Made by a program: the position numbers and the translations under genes
In this document: positions 38,384 to 49,260 of the stretch, piece after piece
Layout of the letters: the number at the start of each line of letters is the position of its first letter
Position numbering within the stretch: the stretch's first letter is position 1
Notes under the pieces: generated by a model
The model's input: only the letters and a program-made list of their open reading frames with translations
Databases searched by the model: none
Told to the model about the DNA's origin: nothing
Source of the DNA: Wyeomyia smithii
Taxonomy: Eukaryota > Arthropoda > Insecta > Diptera > Culicidae
Direction: 5' to 3'
DNA: 64,000 nt
NCBI RefSeq assembly: GCF_029784165.1
Contig: NC_073695.1
Coordinates: forward strand, 230,301,916 to 230,365,915

Positions 38384-39250
38384 CTAAGAGATTCTATTCC
38401 GTATGTACAAATACAAATGTATTACATATGAATCTCGTTTCGTGTTGGCAAATAGTAGAACTGTACCGATAGAGCTGTCAGCCACACAACAGAATAACAC
38501 GTTGTATCGTATCGGTTCGAAAAGAAGACATACAAATTCTTCTTGTGTCGGTTGGAAGCAGACGGCAGGAGGTACCGTACTCTCAGCCACGCAACAGTTT
38601 ATAACGATTTTGCTTGTTGCATATTGCACCTGTGTGGCTGTGAGACAATCAACTTCTATTCGTGCTGAAGTTGATTGGTGGCAGTCATAGAAATGGAGTT
38701 CAAAATGTTGCTGTGTAGTCGAGTTAACCTTCTTTCTTAAGACATTCCAGCATTTTGAATGAAGTGTAATACATTTTATGAAACGAATGTTGTTTATGCA
38801 CAGCATTATCGGGTCGTGGTGAACATCAAAATACTGCATGTGTGAAGTGGATTTTGATCAAAGTTGCAATGTGATAAAAATTGATTACTAATGTCTTCAA
38901 AATATGTGTTATAGCCTTGAAATTGCAAATTTCATTCATTTATCATACAAATCATAATCAGCCCGCATACGATATTCGTACTGCCACAATATCATCCTTT
39001 GTTTTGTCTGGTTTTGTTTTAGAGAGACTTTAACCATATTATCATCATGCTTTGCAATGTTTTGATATCAACCCATGTTGTAAGTGGCCCTGCCTATTTT
39101 CAAGTTCTGTCGTTTTATTCCGTATGTAATATGAATGCATGCAGCATAAATCTCATTTCCGTGTCGGCAAACAGTGGAACTCAATCGATGACCAAGTGTT
39201 GCTGCTAGGAAAGAAGACATTATATTCACGCATTGTTGATGCATGTTGCA
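38384..39250. repeat. partially duplicated AT-rich repeat
   Basis: Block 38393-38480 (TTCCGTATGT, ATGAATCTCGTTT, GTGTTGGCAAATAGT) recurs at 39117-39185. TCAGCCACRCAACAG occurs twice (38478 and 38584), part of a ~110-bp internal duplication. A 151-codon minus-strand frame spans this region, but its only internal pattern is this duplication. Confidence 0.55.
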
Positions 39251-40830
39251 TATTTATTTATTTATTTATCTATTTATTTGTACAATTACATTCATCTGAC
39301 AAAGATAAGTCTTAATGAATAATAAAAAGAAACAGCAAAAACTTCACAATCTTCTATGAGCATCAAGTAGCCGTTGACGGAACGTATTCATTGGTAATTC
39401 GAAGTCAAAAAACTCGAAAACATTATTATAACGGTGGCAAATAACACGAATTGGATCATGGCAACCATATAGTCGATTCCGTGGTTCCAGATATAAGAAA
39501 CTCCTTTGGCGCAGCGGTCTTTCAGGGGTGTATATGTTTAGTTAAACCAATATAGCTGGACAGTCGATGTAGCCAGTCAGTAATTTACTGCCCATAATTC
39601 AAAAATTGGCTAATATGCCATTTTTACCAAAATCGAGAAAACAGTTTCTCGTGATGGTATACACCCTAAACAAGGTCCCTACGGAAGCCAATTGTCAAAA
39701 AATGCATTTAAGAAGGCAGTAAATGTGAAACAATTTTGGCTAATATCCAAAATAATTGAGAAGTTGGCTAATATCCAATATGTTTCAACCTGTGGCATGT
39801 TCACGAACCAGTGTATTATTACTGTACTGTGTTTCGTCTATCTTTCGAAAGTGTGTTGTAGCCTGTTGGTTATTGGCGACAGGTAAGCGATCGTAAGGCC
39901 CTTGCAATTGCAAATTTGACTTTTTCACGAAGAATATTTGAAGCTACAAGAATTTATTTGTTGCGCTGCAAAACCCAATGATCAGAACGTGTGACTGTTT
40001 CCTTCTGTCATAAATCTTTACATTTAAAAAATGCTTTTAAGCTCTTTGATTAGAAGTAATATTAATAAAGAGAAGATACATATTTCATTTTGGACTTGAT
40101 GAGAAAAAATAGGAAAGTTGATTGTGAGATCATTATGAATTAATGATATTTTTGTTATATTGTTATTGTTGCACGTAACAATTGTTTCGTCGTCCTTTTC
40201 GTCCTCACTTGTGCTTCCGTGTTGTTTTATGAAATTTAAAACCATTTTTCTCACCAACGAGCACGAAATAATTCACATCGTATGGATATTAGCCAAATTG
40301 CACACCGGTTTGTCAACTGACCTTTCGTTTATAATTGAAAAAACGGCTACTGCGTTGAAAATACGTGGCGCATGGAATTTTCCTGCAGATTTCTCTGTTT
40401 CAACTCAACGGCAAGGTTCCAGCATATGTGAAGGGTGATATACTAAATAAAAAAGTTGTTATTAACAGTCAAAATATGTTGTACCGACAAAAAACTTTAA
40501 AATGCGTTTTTCTCGATTTGATGCCTATGGCATATTAGCCAATTTTTGAAATATGGGCAGTTTAGCAGCGAACACAGCTTGGGCTATTTGACGGCGAACC
40601 TCAGGTGGTTGAATACCAAGAAGACGGTCCTCGTATGATGGCAGGTTCAATGGATCTTGCCATGGGAGATAACAAAGAGCATAGCGTACGAATTTTTTCT
40701 GAACCATTTCCATTCTGTAGGACCAGTTTGCATGATATGGGCTCCAGATTACAGAATTAGACTCGAGAATCGATCGCACAATCTTGAAAATAAACCCCAA
40801 CCGACGGTTTGCTCTGGCGACAATGTTGTT
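39250..40830 (-). mobile_element. jockey-type LINE 3' end, split by a DNA element
   Basis: Minus-strand coding starts IVARANRRLGFIFK, skips to VRSILESNSVIWSPYHANWS and MVQKKFVRYALCYLPWQDPL, then YEDRLLGIQPPEVRRQIAQA and VFAAK (40565-40830). It resumes across the insertion with LLTGYIDCPAILV and LRQRSFLYLEPRNRLYG (39330-39585). The stop is followed by a non-coding tail ending in TAAATAAATAAATAAAT (39257-39274). This is the C-terminal region after the RT palm of jockey-superfamily LINEs. Part of the RT is deleted at the 5' side. Confidence 0.78.
39588..40560. mobile_element. 973-bp inverted-repeat DNA element with TTTA target duplication
   Basis: The left end CTGCCCATAATTCAAAAATT and the complement of the right end CTGCCCATATTTCAAAAATT differ at one base over ~34 bp; similarity continues weakly to ~60 bp. 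TTTA flanks both sides (39584-87 and 40561-64). Joining the flanks once restores the LINE reading frame (FAAK to LLTGY). The word GGCTAATAT recurs three times forward in the left part (39609, 39738, 39766) and twice reversed in the right (40286, 40531). No transposase. A 4-bp duplication excludes standard mariner (TA), piggyBac (TTAA) and hAT (8 bp); the superfamily is open. Confidence 0.82.
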
Positions 40831-41039
40831 ATTTTATATTGTTATTTATTTTATATTGATATTTTATGTGATAGTTGTTCGCAGATTCTTATATAGCCTA
40901 AAAGATGCATTCAAGGTTGATTGGGTATATTATCTTTTTCGACCGTGCACACATATGGCATCACCTGACTTTGATAAAAGTTTAACAATTAAACTTAAAA
41001 TTTTGAACCATGAAACAGGTTAATACAGATTGGTTATCA

Positions 41040-41250
41040 ATGTTCAATACAGTTTGGGTAATTAAACAACAGCTTTCTCCCGTTAACACGCAAGTTCATT
41101 AAGCAGACAGTATATGAAGTAGAGAGAACGAAAATGAAGCGAACTGGAAATATGATAGAGATTTGGAAAAATATACCCGACGGGACTTGAACCCGCAATC
41201 TCCCTGTCTCCGGCATGGTGTTTTGACCAATTAAACTACGGGGGACGGTG
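41040..41250 (-). mobile_element. tRNA-related SINE, copy 1
   Basis: On the minus strand 41246-41173 reads as a tRNA-like head: GTAGTTTAATTGGTCAAAAC forms a D-arm, and GCGGGTTCAAGTCCCGT forms a T-arm with box B. Only four acceptor pairs form and position 33 is C, so it is not a working tRNA. The body (GGTATATTTTTCC, TATCATATTTCCAGTTCGCT, CTGTCTGCTTAAT) is shared with copy 2. Confidence 0.68.
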
Positions 41251-41429
41251 GTACTGTTCCTCAATCTATATCGTATCACATTCCGCTGCCGACTTATTCT
41301 ATTGCTCATCCCTAACTACACACACTGCTGTGCAAACGTTACTTATAGACTGAAAGGAATGTCTCATCACACACAAACGAGTCAGCTGATGCTGATAACT
41401 CTTATAGACCTGTGTGATCGAGACCAAAG

Positions 41430-41650
41430 TCAGTCTGCGTCGTGCTTGTAAGTGCGACACAACTACGGAAGGTGCTCCGTACGGCTAAATTTTTCGAACT
41501 GAATTTCAATAAGTCCCGTCGGGATGCGGTATATTTTTCCAAATCTGTATCATATTTCCAGTTCGCTTATTTTCGTTCTTTCTCCATTTCACATACTGTC
41601 TGCTTAATTAACTTTGGGAATTGTTTTCCCACTGTTCAGTGTGCAGTGTT
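41430..41650 (+). mobile_element. tRNA-related SINE, copy 2, inverted relative to copy 1
   Basis: The head is decayed but ends in AAGTCCCGTCGGGAT. The body matches copy 1 for ~130 bp (CAAATCTGTATCATATTTCC through ACTGTCTGCTTAAT). Together the pair forms a 600-bp inverted structure around a 180-bp spacer. Confidence 0.65.
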
Positions 41651-42388
41651 GATCGACCAGCATCAGGCAAAGCTGCGGTAAATCGTTTTCTGCAACATCC
41701 GGTCATTTGATTGCAACCTTCCATAGTAGATGGAACGCAGTTTGGGTTTGCAATATTTCCTGGGAATGAACAAAAAAAAATAGCAGAAATGAGATTTAAA
41801 AAAAAAGTTTATTTATAAAAGGTAACAAAAAATCGTTTATAATGTCATTATCAATTTGCATGAAAAACGAATGAAAAAATAAATAGACAAAACATATTTA
41901 ATTTAATTTAATTTAAAATAAAATATTTTATTTGACACGGCACGATATACTTTATGTTTAACGGAGCCAAGTACATTTTTTTTTAATTCTAAATTAGCAG
42001 GGGAAAGAGGGAGGCACATTTTTTATATCTCGCGGCCGACTACGAGCTAGTGGGGATTTAAGGTGAGTGGATGGGAGTTACAATTTGTTATTAACTGTTT
42101 TAAATTTTAGAATGTATTCATTTTTACGTGGCTAACCAGTGATGTTCTATTTGACAGTTCTGGTCTGAGGTGTCTGCGTAAACAAAAAGATGCCAAGTCT
42201 TCGTTTTAGTGTCTCCAGCATGGTGTAACATTTTCTTTCAGCTTGTGACGGAAATTGTAATCTATTTTTTTTCATAAGAAATTGTAATCTAACAAATAGT
42301 TAAAAAAAAGTTTCAAATTTTAATGCCAGCATTTTTTATAAAAAAAACATATTTAAGTACACATCAGGAATTCGCGATCGCTTTTCGT
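41651..42388. other. AT-rich, no gene; small dispersed block at 41620-41700
   Basis: 41630-41690 (GATCGACCAGCATCAGGCAA onward) is repeated at 47205-47245. The rest is AT-rich with T- and A-runs and no coding signal. Confidence 0.5.
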
Positions 42389-42900
42389 TCAAAAATTTGC
42401 AGAGAAGGAGGTTTCAGGGTTCATGTCGTCAAACAATAGCTCTAGATCCGGTGATAATTGTGGGACCGAGTTTACCTCTGCATCTCCACGATTGCGACAG
42501 AAAGGCAGGTTTATGTCACCGGTGTAAGTGACTGAGTAGGGCTGTTGCGCGTGATGTAAACTCAATGCAAAGATGAACAATTGATTGTTATTATTAGTGA
42601 GGTCATTGGGGTAAACATTTTATTTGTTGACTAAAATAAAATAAAATAAAATAAAAAATATTTTTCTGGTCAGACCCCGCAGTCCTATAAGAGCAGCGCA
42701 CGTGAATACAATTTACCACCAGAAGCATTCACGTGTTCGAATATTTGTCCATTACTATTCCCGAGGAAGCAAATGCATGCTCGAATTTCAAAGGGTATAC
42801 GCGCTTTTATAGAAGCGGTGGGGATGATCTTCGGCCAGACGGTCAGACCGAGTTTATCTCTGCAACGCACACTGTTTCCAAAGCTGCAAAAACGTGATCG
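42389..42900. repeat. two GC-richer repeat fragments
   Basis: GACCGAGTTTAYCTCTGCA occurs at 42462 and 42847, each within GC-richer blocks (42389-42580 and 42685-42900) amid AT-rich DNA. Short frames in both blocks lack motifs. These are probably two pieces of one dispersed repeat. Confidence 0.4.
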
Positions 42901-43059
42901 AAATTATTTTGTCCCTAAAAACTAGACTTAAAAGCCATAGTGCCTCTTTATTTAAGTATAAGAAAAACGTCATTTAGTCCAGATATAGGTATTTGTCCCT
43001 CGCTGTCTCCTGTGCAGATATTTGTAAATAAATTAGTGCATTATTTTAATAAAAAACTT

Positions 43060-43735
43060 TGATAACGAAATAAACTTGAAAGATAAAAATAAACTTTCTT
43101 TGGTGAACTTTTTTATTATTGTAGTTATCAACATTGTAGAACATTGAAAAATTTTAAAAAATCACTATAAAAAGTTATATTGAAAAAATGACTTTGAGGG
43201 GCATTATAGAGAAAACTTCACATTAGTTCATTTAAATGACCAGATACAAGAATAGTGTCATCGACAAAGTTGTTTCTTACGAAATGTGCAAGAACTTTAC
43301 TCAGCAAAGTGGATTTTTATATGCAAAAATGAGAAAAGTAAAACTAATTTCTTACTTCACAAAATTATAACTTCTACAAAATGGAGAATAATTAATAGAA
43401 CAACTTTACTGAAGAAACTATTACTCCAAAATCGTTATTTTTTGAGTTAAGAGTAATTAGTGTAAATTAGCGAATTATTCTAGTAAAAATCGTCAACAAC
43501 CAAAAATATATGTGAGATAAAAATAAACTTTCTTCGAAGATATTGTTTGTTTTGTTGTAGCAAATAATTTTGTAAAACATTAGAAAATTGTAGAAAATCA
43601 CTATAAAAATTAAATAGCAAAAAAGATTTTAATAGCAATCTATAGAAAACTCCACAAAAGTCCATTTAAATAAATAGATAGAAGTATAATGTCTTCAACA
43701 AAATTGTTTCTTTTGAAATTTGCTACAACTTTGGA
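43060..43735. repeat. tandem pair, period ~445 bp
   Basis: 43075-43305 and 43515-43735 share GATAAAAATAAACTTTCTT, TTGTAGAAAATCACTATAAA-type words, ATAGAGAAAACT-like words, TTCATTTAAAT and CAAAGTTGTTTCTT in the same order. AT-rich and non-coding. Confidence 0.7.
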
Positions 43736-43884
43736 TACGGTTCGTGGATGGTGCGTATGTATTTTGGCACTGGCTTTATTTAACCCAAGTGCCCAAATTA
43801 ACGTTCAAACGGACTTCGGAAAAATCACTTTGAAACTTCATAAACATGTTTGAAGTATTGATTAAAGGCGGCACTAAGCCCTGG

Positions 43885-44130
43885 AGAGTTAATGTTAAAG
43901 GGTATCCCACGTCAAATTGCACCAAGTAAAAAACGTTGTAGAAAACACTTAGTAGACCGATCCTTTCAAACCTTCAGACAGTAAACTACAACCCATTAGT
44001 AAGCTTTTGGCATATTTACTTTATTCAACTTCAATGCCATAACCTCAACCTCCACTCATTAGGTTTTGTACAACAACTGGCTGAAGCTTATTCTGTACCG
44101 GAACCCACAATTCTGTTTCAAGAACTTTTA
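43885..44130 (-). mobile_element. 3' end fragment of a Tc1/mariner element
   Basis: On the minus strand the transposase C-terminal remnant WVPVQNKLQPVVVQNLMSG is followed by non-coding sequence that aligns with the longer copy at 47290-47580 (shared AACCCATTAGTAAGCTTTTG and CTCATTAGGTTTTGTACAAC on plus). It is 5'-truncated. Confidence 0.65.
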
Positions 44131-44220
44131 GCACAATCTTACTTGAATAGCTTGGAACAAATGTAAAACTGTGGTCATATGCAAATTTATAAAATTCAAC
44201 ATTGCCTCAAGGACGTTTTT

Positions 44221-44390
44221 GTGGCCCTGAGAAGGACGGATTGTAATTTGTATCTGGAAGGAGCAATGAAACAATCAACTTCGAGCCAGTGTATTTCGTA
44301 ACAGCTTTAGTTTATTTTTAGTTTTGGAACCAGCGTACTCTCATGGCCAGGGTTGATATCTGTGACACTCTTGAGTGAAAGTGAAAAAAA
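44221..44390 (-). pseudogene. H2B: histone H2B 3' end with histone stem-loop
   Basis: The minus strand at 44307-44278 reads KAVTKYTGSK, the H2B C-terminal motif (TKAVTKYTSSK), with the stop codon changed to TTG. Upstream, ELAKHAV is visible as a decayed LAMRV. Downstream on the same strand at 44237-44221 lies GTCCTTCTCAGGGCCAC. This fits the replication-dependent histone mRNA 3' stem-loop (GGYYCTTYTCARRRCC), with five of six stem pairs including one wobble. Coding sequence further upstream is lost. A decayed version of the flanking sequence (ATTCAACATTGCCTCAAG) also lies 3' of the H2A pseudogene at 32585. Confidence 0.7.
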
Positions 44391-44717
44391 GCATCCATAA
44401 ACGTTATTTTTTTACAATCCTTTCAGAGTTCTCTCTTCCCGCTTTTTGCATGGAAGTGAACTGTCAAAACACCTCATTATATTTCATGCGATGGAAGCAA
44501 GACAACAAAATCAGTTTACCAGTTAACAAAGATTGTCAAGGCATCGGTCAGTGTCTGTGAAAAAGTGTTTCGGTGAGGTTCATTTTGAGTTTTGAGTGGA
44601 CTGTTTGTTTTTCTCTTTCGCTTTGAAGTGAAGATCATTTGGTTGGACTTGTCGTCAAATTTCATTCCGTAACCGTGAACGATGCGCGCGATCTATTTCA
44701 TCTGATCAGCACGTTAC

Positions 44718-45471
44718 TACACGCAAAAGTTCAAGCTTTAATCATCCAATGTGTCTTTTCAATTCGCGTAGAATTTGCTCTGACTTCGCACAACTAATGC
44801 GTGATACGCATAACGCAAAAGTTGTACAAGGAATACAATGACAGAGATCAAAATCAGAATATGTATCATATACACAAAAATTGGTAATGTCTCGGTAAAC
44901 TTCAGCATCGGGCGAACGATCAGTTTCGAGGCGCTCAAAAAACCGTTCTTTACTTTCGCGAGTCGGTGCGTATCAACGGCTCGTGCATCCCTAAAAATCG
45001 CCAGCAACCGAAACAGCCAATAGCGAACCTTGTTACCGCGGAAGTTATTGACGCTGGTGCCAGTAACGCAGAACCGAATGCATGTGAATGAAACCAGAGT
45101 CATAATTAAATGCAACATGTTTTGGACTAATCTCATGTTTTTGATTATTGTTAATGATTGAATGATGTTTTCAAATGACCTGATTCATTAAAGTGAATCG
45201 ATCAGACAATAATTTTTTCAATGGAGTCAGTACCCAACTTATCAGTACTGATTGCTGGTTGCACTGTTTTAACGATGTCAGCCTTCTGAACATCGGATGA
45301 TGCTTTATAAGTGTAGTGGTTTGGAGCTGCGCAATACATTCAAAATACGCTAGAACATCAAATGCGTTATGCTCAACGCACATGCGTTGTGATGGTTCCA
45401 ATTTTAATCAGTAAATGCGCTAATTTCGCTCATAAATGATCTGGTTACACACACCCCAACTTTTGCGTGTA
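44718..45471. mobile_element. 754-bp inverted-repeat element
   Basis: The 14-bp ends TACACGCAAAAGTT (44718-44731) and AACTTTTGCGTGTA (45458-45471) are perfect inverted repeats. TAC lies immediately outside each end, a possible 3-bp target duplication. The core word ACGCAAAAGTT recurs inside at ~44812. The element spans a 125-codon minus-strand frame. Confidence 0.55.
44759..45136 (-). CDS. hypothetical 125-residue membrane protein (doubtful)
   Basis: ATG at 45136 has a good insect start context (CAAAAACATG). The N-terminus (MRLVQNMLHLIMTLVSFTCI) looks like a signal peptide or first membrane segment. A basic middle follows (residues 35-70), then one strong hydrophobic segment (IFVYMIHILILISVIVFLVQ, ~85-105). 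The frame is long for AT-rich DNA and ends next to the left terminal repeat. It lies wholly inside a 754-bp inverted-repeat element and includes an internal copy of the terminal word, so it may be fortuitous. No family is recognised, and no clear polyadenylation signal was found downstream on this strand. Confidence 0.25.
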   Translation of the reverse strand: MRLVQNMLHLIMTLVSFTCIRFCVTGTSVNNFRGNKVRYWLFRLLAIFRDARAVDTHRLAKVKNGFLSASKLIVRPMLKFTETLPIFVYMIHILILISVIVFLVQLLRYAYHALVVRSQSKFYAN

Positions 45472-46119
45472 TACTACCTTTCTTGCATGGTTGGAGTAAA
45501 AGCCAATATGTCCAAAATGTACCTACTTTTTTGTTGATTCAACTTTCTTGCTTTAAAATTAATACACTAAAACACACTATAAGAAACTTTTTTGTTCTGA
45601 AACATTCGAGAAAAATTAAAAACTGCGTAACTACCAATTGGTTTTACTCCGTGCGAAATGCGATTTTTTTTAAAAATCGTTTTATTCGATACACAAGCTA
45701 GGAGAAGGAGGCTAAATTCTCTTATTGTGTACATATTTTTTTAGATTACTCTTTCTAATTAGGAAAATATGATACATAATTTTCAAAATTTATGTGTAAT
45801 ATATATGTATACGTGTGTGAATATTTGTGTGTGTATGTGAGTGCGTGTTTGTGTGTGGGTTTGTATGAAACACAACAAGTTTAAATTATTTTTTTCCCAT
45901 TCAATTCACAGAACGTAACATTTAAATTAAACTAAAGCCACCAAGCCATACAAATAACACACTTAAGTCAATTTGAAGAATTAAATCAGGATTTGATGGA
46001 CAATTTTTTTTTATAATAATGGTCCAGCGGGGCACCGTGATTGCTTGATTGATTTCTTTTGAAGGGACTTTAACCCCAAACGGTCATACGTCCCTAATGA
46101 TTTGCTTGAGGAGAAACAG
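45472..46119. other. AT-rich with GT-rich stretch, no gene
   Basis: 45805-45865 is a degenerate GT/TG-rich run. The rest is AT-rich without credible frames. Confidence 0.5.
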
Positions 46120-47000
46120 TGTCTTATATAGCCCAAAGAGTGCATTCCCGGCTAACTAGGTACTCAATTCCGTCGTCCTCTCTGGGGAAAGGCAGCAAGC
46201 GACCAATCAAAAGTCGACATTTGCGTTTCGACAATGTTCAACATTTTTCAGTAGTACAATAGTTCTAACAATCAGATTACAATTTTCTGCATCCCGTTCA
46301 TGCTTAAATGATTTTCGAATCGATTGCTGCAAAAATGATGGAAATCGATTGGAAACTGACTGAGTTTAAAACGTTTGAAGTTGGACAATTTTCGTGACAC
46401 TCTTGATGTTTTCGTTTTCGAAATTGGATCCCTGTATTGAAATTGGGTCCCTGTATATGTTGCCGTAAGACGTATTCTACGTCAAAAATAAAATTTCGTC
46501 ATTTTTTTCTTGATTAGAACAATACAATCCCGCATCATGTAACAATATTTGAAATGCAATGCAGGCACGCAACGTTAATGTGTGTTGCGTATCAATATTT
46601 GAAATGATAGTTCTTTGAGCCGAACGCAGACTCTTACATCGCTTAAAGTGTGCATTCCCGGTTGATTAGGTATAGTATTATTTTGATCGTGCTAGAAAAA
46701 GCAACATTGAATCGCATTCTTGCACACAGTTCAATTCTGATTATTTGAAATCTGCGTTTCAACCAGGCTTGCCAACCTTCAAGAGCACAATAGTTTGCAA
46801 TTTTCTGCGTTTAAGCGAATGCATAGCTAAGCCTCAATTGATTCCCGCAAGAATGTAGAAACCCCGTCGAAAACTAAGCGAGTGATAAGCGTTTGGAATG
46901 GAATATGATTTCGTTACCTGTCCCGATTTTAGATTTTCATTTTACAGCCCTCAGGACTTTTCTTAACGACATAGTTCTACGTCAAAGTTTCTTAAAATAG
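46120..47000. repeat. two copies of the histone-associated promoter-like block
   Basis: 46200-46490 is the reverse complement of 31830-32125. Shared pieces are GTTGCCGTAAGACG/CGTCTTACGGCAAC, the CCAATCA box, GTCGACATTTGCGTTTCG and GATTGGAAACTGACTGAG. A diverged second copy runs 46640-47000 (same order, ending GTTCTACGTCAAAG). Each is preceded by AAAGWGTGCATTCCCGG (46138 and 46648), also related to 40893-40930. A TATATAG box lies at 46125. Confidence 0.65.
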
Positions 47001-47039
47001 ATGAGTTTGTAAAATACTTTCTGTGACACAGAATATTTA

Positions 47040-47240
47040 TGGGGGGGGGGGGGGTTTATTTTCCCGGGCCCTGTAAAGGATGAAAACATCCCCAAGCGAT
47101 TTATCGTCCGATTTTTCATTGAAAATGCTATATTTCCGGTTGCCAGGCTAGCGACGATTCGAATTCGGGTTCCGTTTTTGCCAGTGTGAAGTGTGCATGT
47201 ATAGAGTGAATCGACCAACTGCAGGCAGAGCTGCGGTAAA
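47040..47240 (-). repeat. GCTGGCAACCT-family repeat copy with 14-G run
   Basis: After a run of ~14 G (47041-47054), GCCCTGTAAAGGATGAAAAC, AAATGCTATATTTCCGGTTGCCAG and TTTTTGCCAGTGTG match the right arm of the foldback at 49110-49240. A second dispersed word block (GAATCGACCAACTGCAGGCA, 47205) matches 41640. Confidence 0.6.
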
Positions 47241-47289
47241 CCACAGCGCAGCAGGCGGCGATTTCAATTTATATACCTGTGATTTTTTT

Positions 47290-48017
47290 TGGAAAAAGGC
47301 GTATGTATTTTGGCTTTATCCAATATTAAAGAGTGTCCCAAATCAAATTGCATTAGGAAAATAAACCCTCTAGAAAATAACCTTGTTGACCTATCCTTTC
47401 AAACTTTAGACAATAAATTATAACCCATTAGTAAGCTTTTGTCATATTTACTTCATTCAACTCCAATTCCATAACGGTACGCTCGCACCTAACGCCTCAC
47501 TCCACTCATTAGGTTTTGTACAACAACTGGCTAAAGCTTATTCTGTGCGGGAACCCATTTTTTCTGAATATCCTCCTCAGATTTGACCTCCCTAGGAATC
47601 TTTCGTAGAGCCTGCTTCTTGATAGCCCACTATTTTTTTATATTTCTTGGCAAACTTTGAAAGTTTCTGCTTCCTTACTTACTCTGGAACATCAAACTTG
47701 TGCATGGCAATGAAAAACAGTAGTCCCGGAAGCTGCCGGAAGTCCGCCTTGACGTGAGTCTCATCATCCACGACGAGGCAATGAGACTTCGTCAGCATCT
47801 TGGTGTATATTTCTGGGTTACGATTCGGAGACTTCTGCACTTTGTACGTACGCGGTCCTTCCCGGTCGCTAGCTCTCTGAACGAAAGACTTGGACAGATT
47901 CAACTTTTTTAACAGGTGAGAGAAAAGCGATAGAACAACAGACATGTATTTAGAAGACATTTTGGCAAATACTAACACAAACTTGCCGGTGCCGTTATCA
48001 TGACACACCAATGACAC
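47290..48017 (-). mobile_element. Tc1/mariner element, second family, internally deleted
   Basis: The minus-strand transposase fragment has RTYKVQKSPNRNPEIYTKML, then CLVVDDETHVKADFRQLPG (~47760). The latter is the first catalytic Asp motif (DDE-Y-V-K) of a mosquito-type Tc1/mariner family distinct from the DD37E copies above. After PELL/FFIAMHKF the sequence jumps to the C-terminal LRKIPREVKSEEDIQKKWVP (47580-47640) and then to the 3' non-coding part, so the segment with the second Asp and the third acidic residue is deleted. The tail aligns with 43885-44130. Confidence 0.75.
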
Positions 48018-48505
48018 TTCTCAGCGCCTTAAAATCATCAAAATTATATTGTTGATATTTTTGTGCCAATCGCCAAAACGGTTGCCAATGGTGATAGAAA
48101 AAGATATTATTTTTATAACAATTTCCTTTTTTTACAGCAGAATCAAATTCAACTTACGCTGTTTTACAACTTCAAATAAATAATTTTGGGGCACTCAGAA
48201 GTGCCATTGGTGTTTTCTTGTCACAATAGTGGCATCCGGCAAGTCTGTTAATTTTCTGGTCATTGCTAAATCACCAATTACATACGATTTGGGATGATAC
48301 TAATGAACAAACAGTGCAGTGCAGTGCAGTACAGCGCAGTCCGCTCCATTTTTCGAGTTCGTTCATTCTATCACCTGCACCGCATTGCCTATTTTCTGTG
48401 AGGTCTCTTCATCAGGGATCGTCTAAATACTCAAAGCTGTGCAAAAAATCTTCGCATGGTTCACAGATGCTCGTGCACGTCTCCTATATTTGGAAGGGGT
48501 AGCTC

Positions 48506-48508
<3 letters not shown>

Positions 48509-48555
<47 letters not shown>

Positions 48556-48556
48556 T
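48509..48556 (+). repeat. (GA)n microsatellite
   Basis: About 24 GA repeats with one interruption (GAAAGA). Confidence 0.95.
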
Positions 48557-48754
48557 TCTGTACCTAAGTAGATAGTATCGGGTGTTACTCGTTTCATTTG
48601 CAAGTTAAACACTGTTGGAAGACGGCACATTACTTTCCAAAGAGACGAATAAGAACAGTGCGGATTGCACAGTACACTTCATTGGTCTCGTGCCGGAGGT
48701 TACATACCCTTAAGTGCAAATGAAAGCATTAGAAACTTTCTTGCTATGTATAAA

Positions 48755-49240
48755 ACATCGCAAACTGGGAAGAAATGAACCCAAAATTCTACTAATTAGA
48801 AGCCGCTGCGCTGGCAACCTGAAATATAGCATTTCTTATGTAAAATTTGTCAATAAATTGATTGGTGATAGATTCATTCTGTATATATTTCCAAAAATAC
48901 TCAAAAATTGGGTGAAAAGGGCAAAATAGACCATTTCCCGTGCCCTGCACAAAATGAAACCGTCGCCATTCGATTTGTTGACAAATTTCACATAAGAAAT
49001 TCTATATTTCGGGTCGTGATGGTTTCATTTTGGGCAGGGCACGGAAAATTGTCTATTTTGCCACTTTCCACCCTGTTTCTGTATATTTTTGGAAATATAG
49101 ATCCTTTTTAATGCTCTGCACAGGATGAAAATGTCGCCAAATAATTTATTGACCATTTTTACATAAGAAATGCTATATTGCAGGTTGCCAGCCCAGCGGC
49201 TTCTAGTTAGTAGGAATTTGGCTCCATTTTTTCCCAGTGT
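48755..49240. repeat. nested foldback
   Basis: The outer arms are 48755-48880 and 49105-49240: CTGGGAAGAAATGAACCC against its complement, and GCTGGCAACCTGAAATATAG against CTATATTGCAGGTTGCCAGC. The inner arms are 48905-48960 and 49015-49075: GGGCAAAATAGACCATTTCC against GGAAAATTGTCTATTTTGCC. A ~55-bp centre remains. One ~200-bp unit, repeated head-to-head, explains the pattern. No coding sequence is present. Confidence 0.72.
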
Positions 49241-49260
49241 GCTATATAATGAAATTTATG

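Noticed and set aside
38384..38839. 151-codon minus-strand frame
   Set aside because: It spans a duplicated AT-rich repeat, with no motif. Its internal repeat explains the open frame.
41173..41246. Functional tRNA gene on the minus strand
   Set aside because: Only four of seven acceptor pairs form, position 33 is C and the anticodon stem has a mismatch. The downstream body is shared with a second inverted copy, so it is a SINE head.
47041..47054. 14-G run as a G-quadruplex or regulatory site
   Set aside because: A single homopolymer in a decayed repeat, most likely slippage or sequencing noise.
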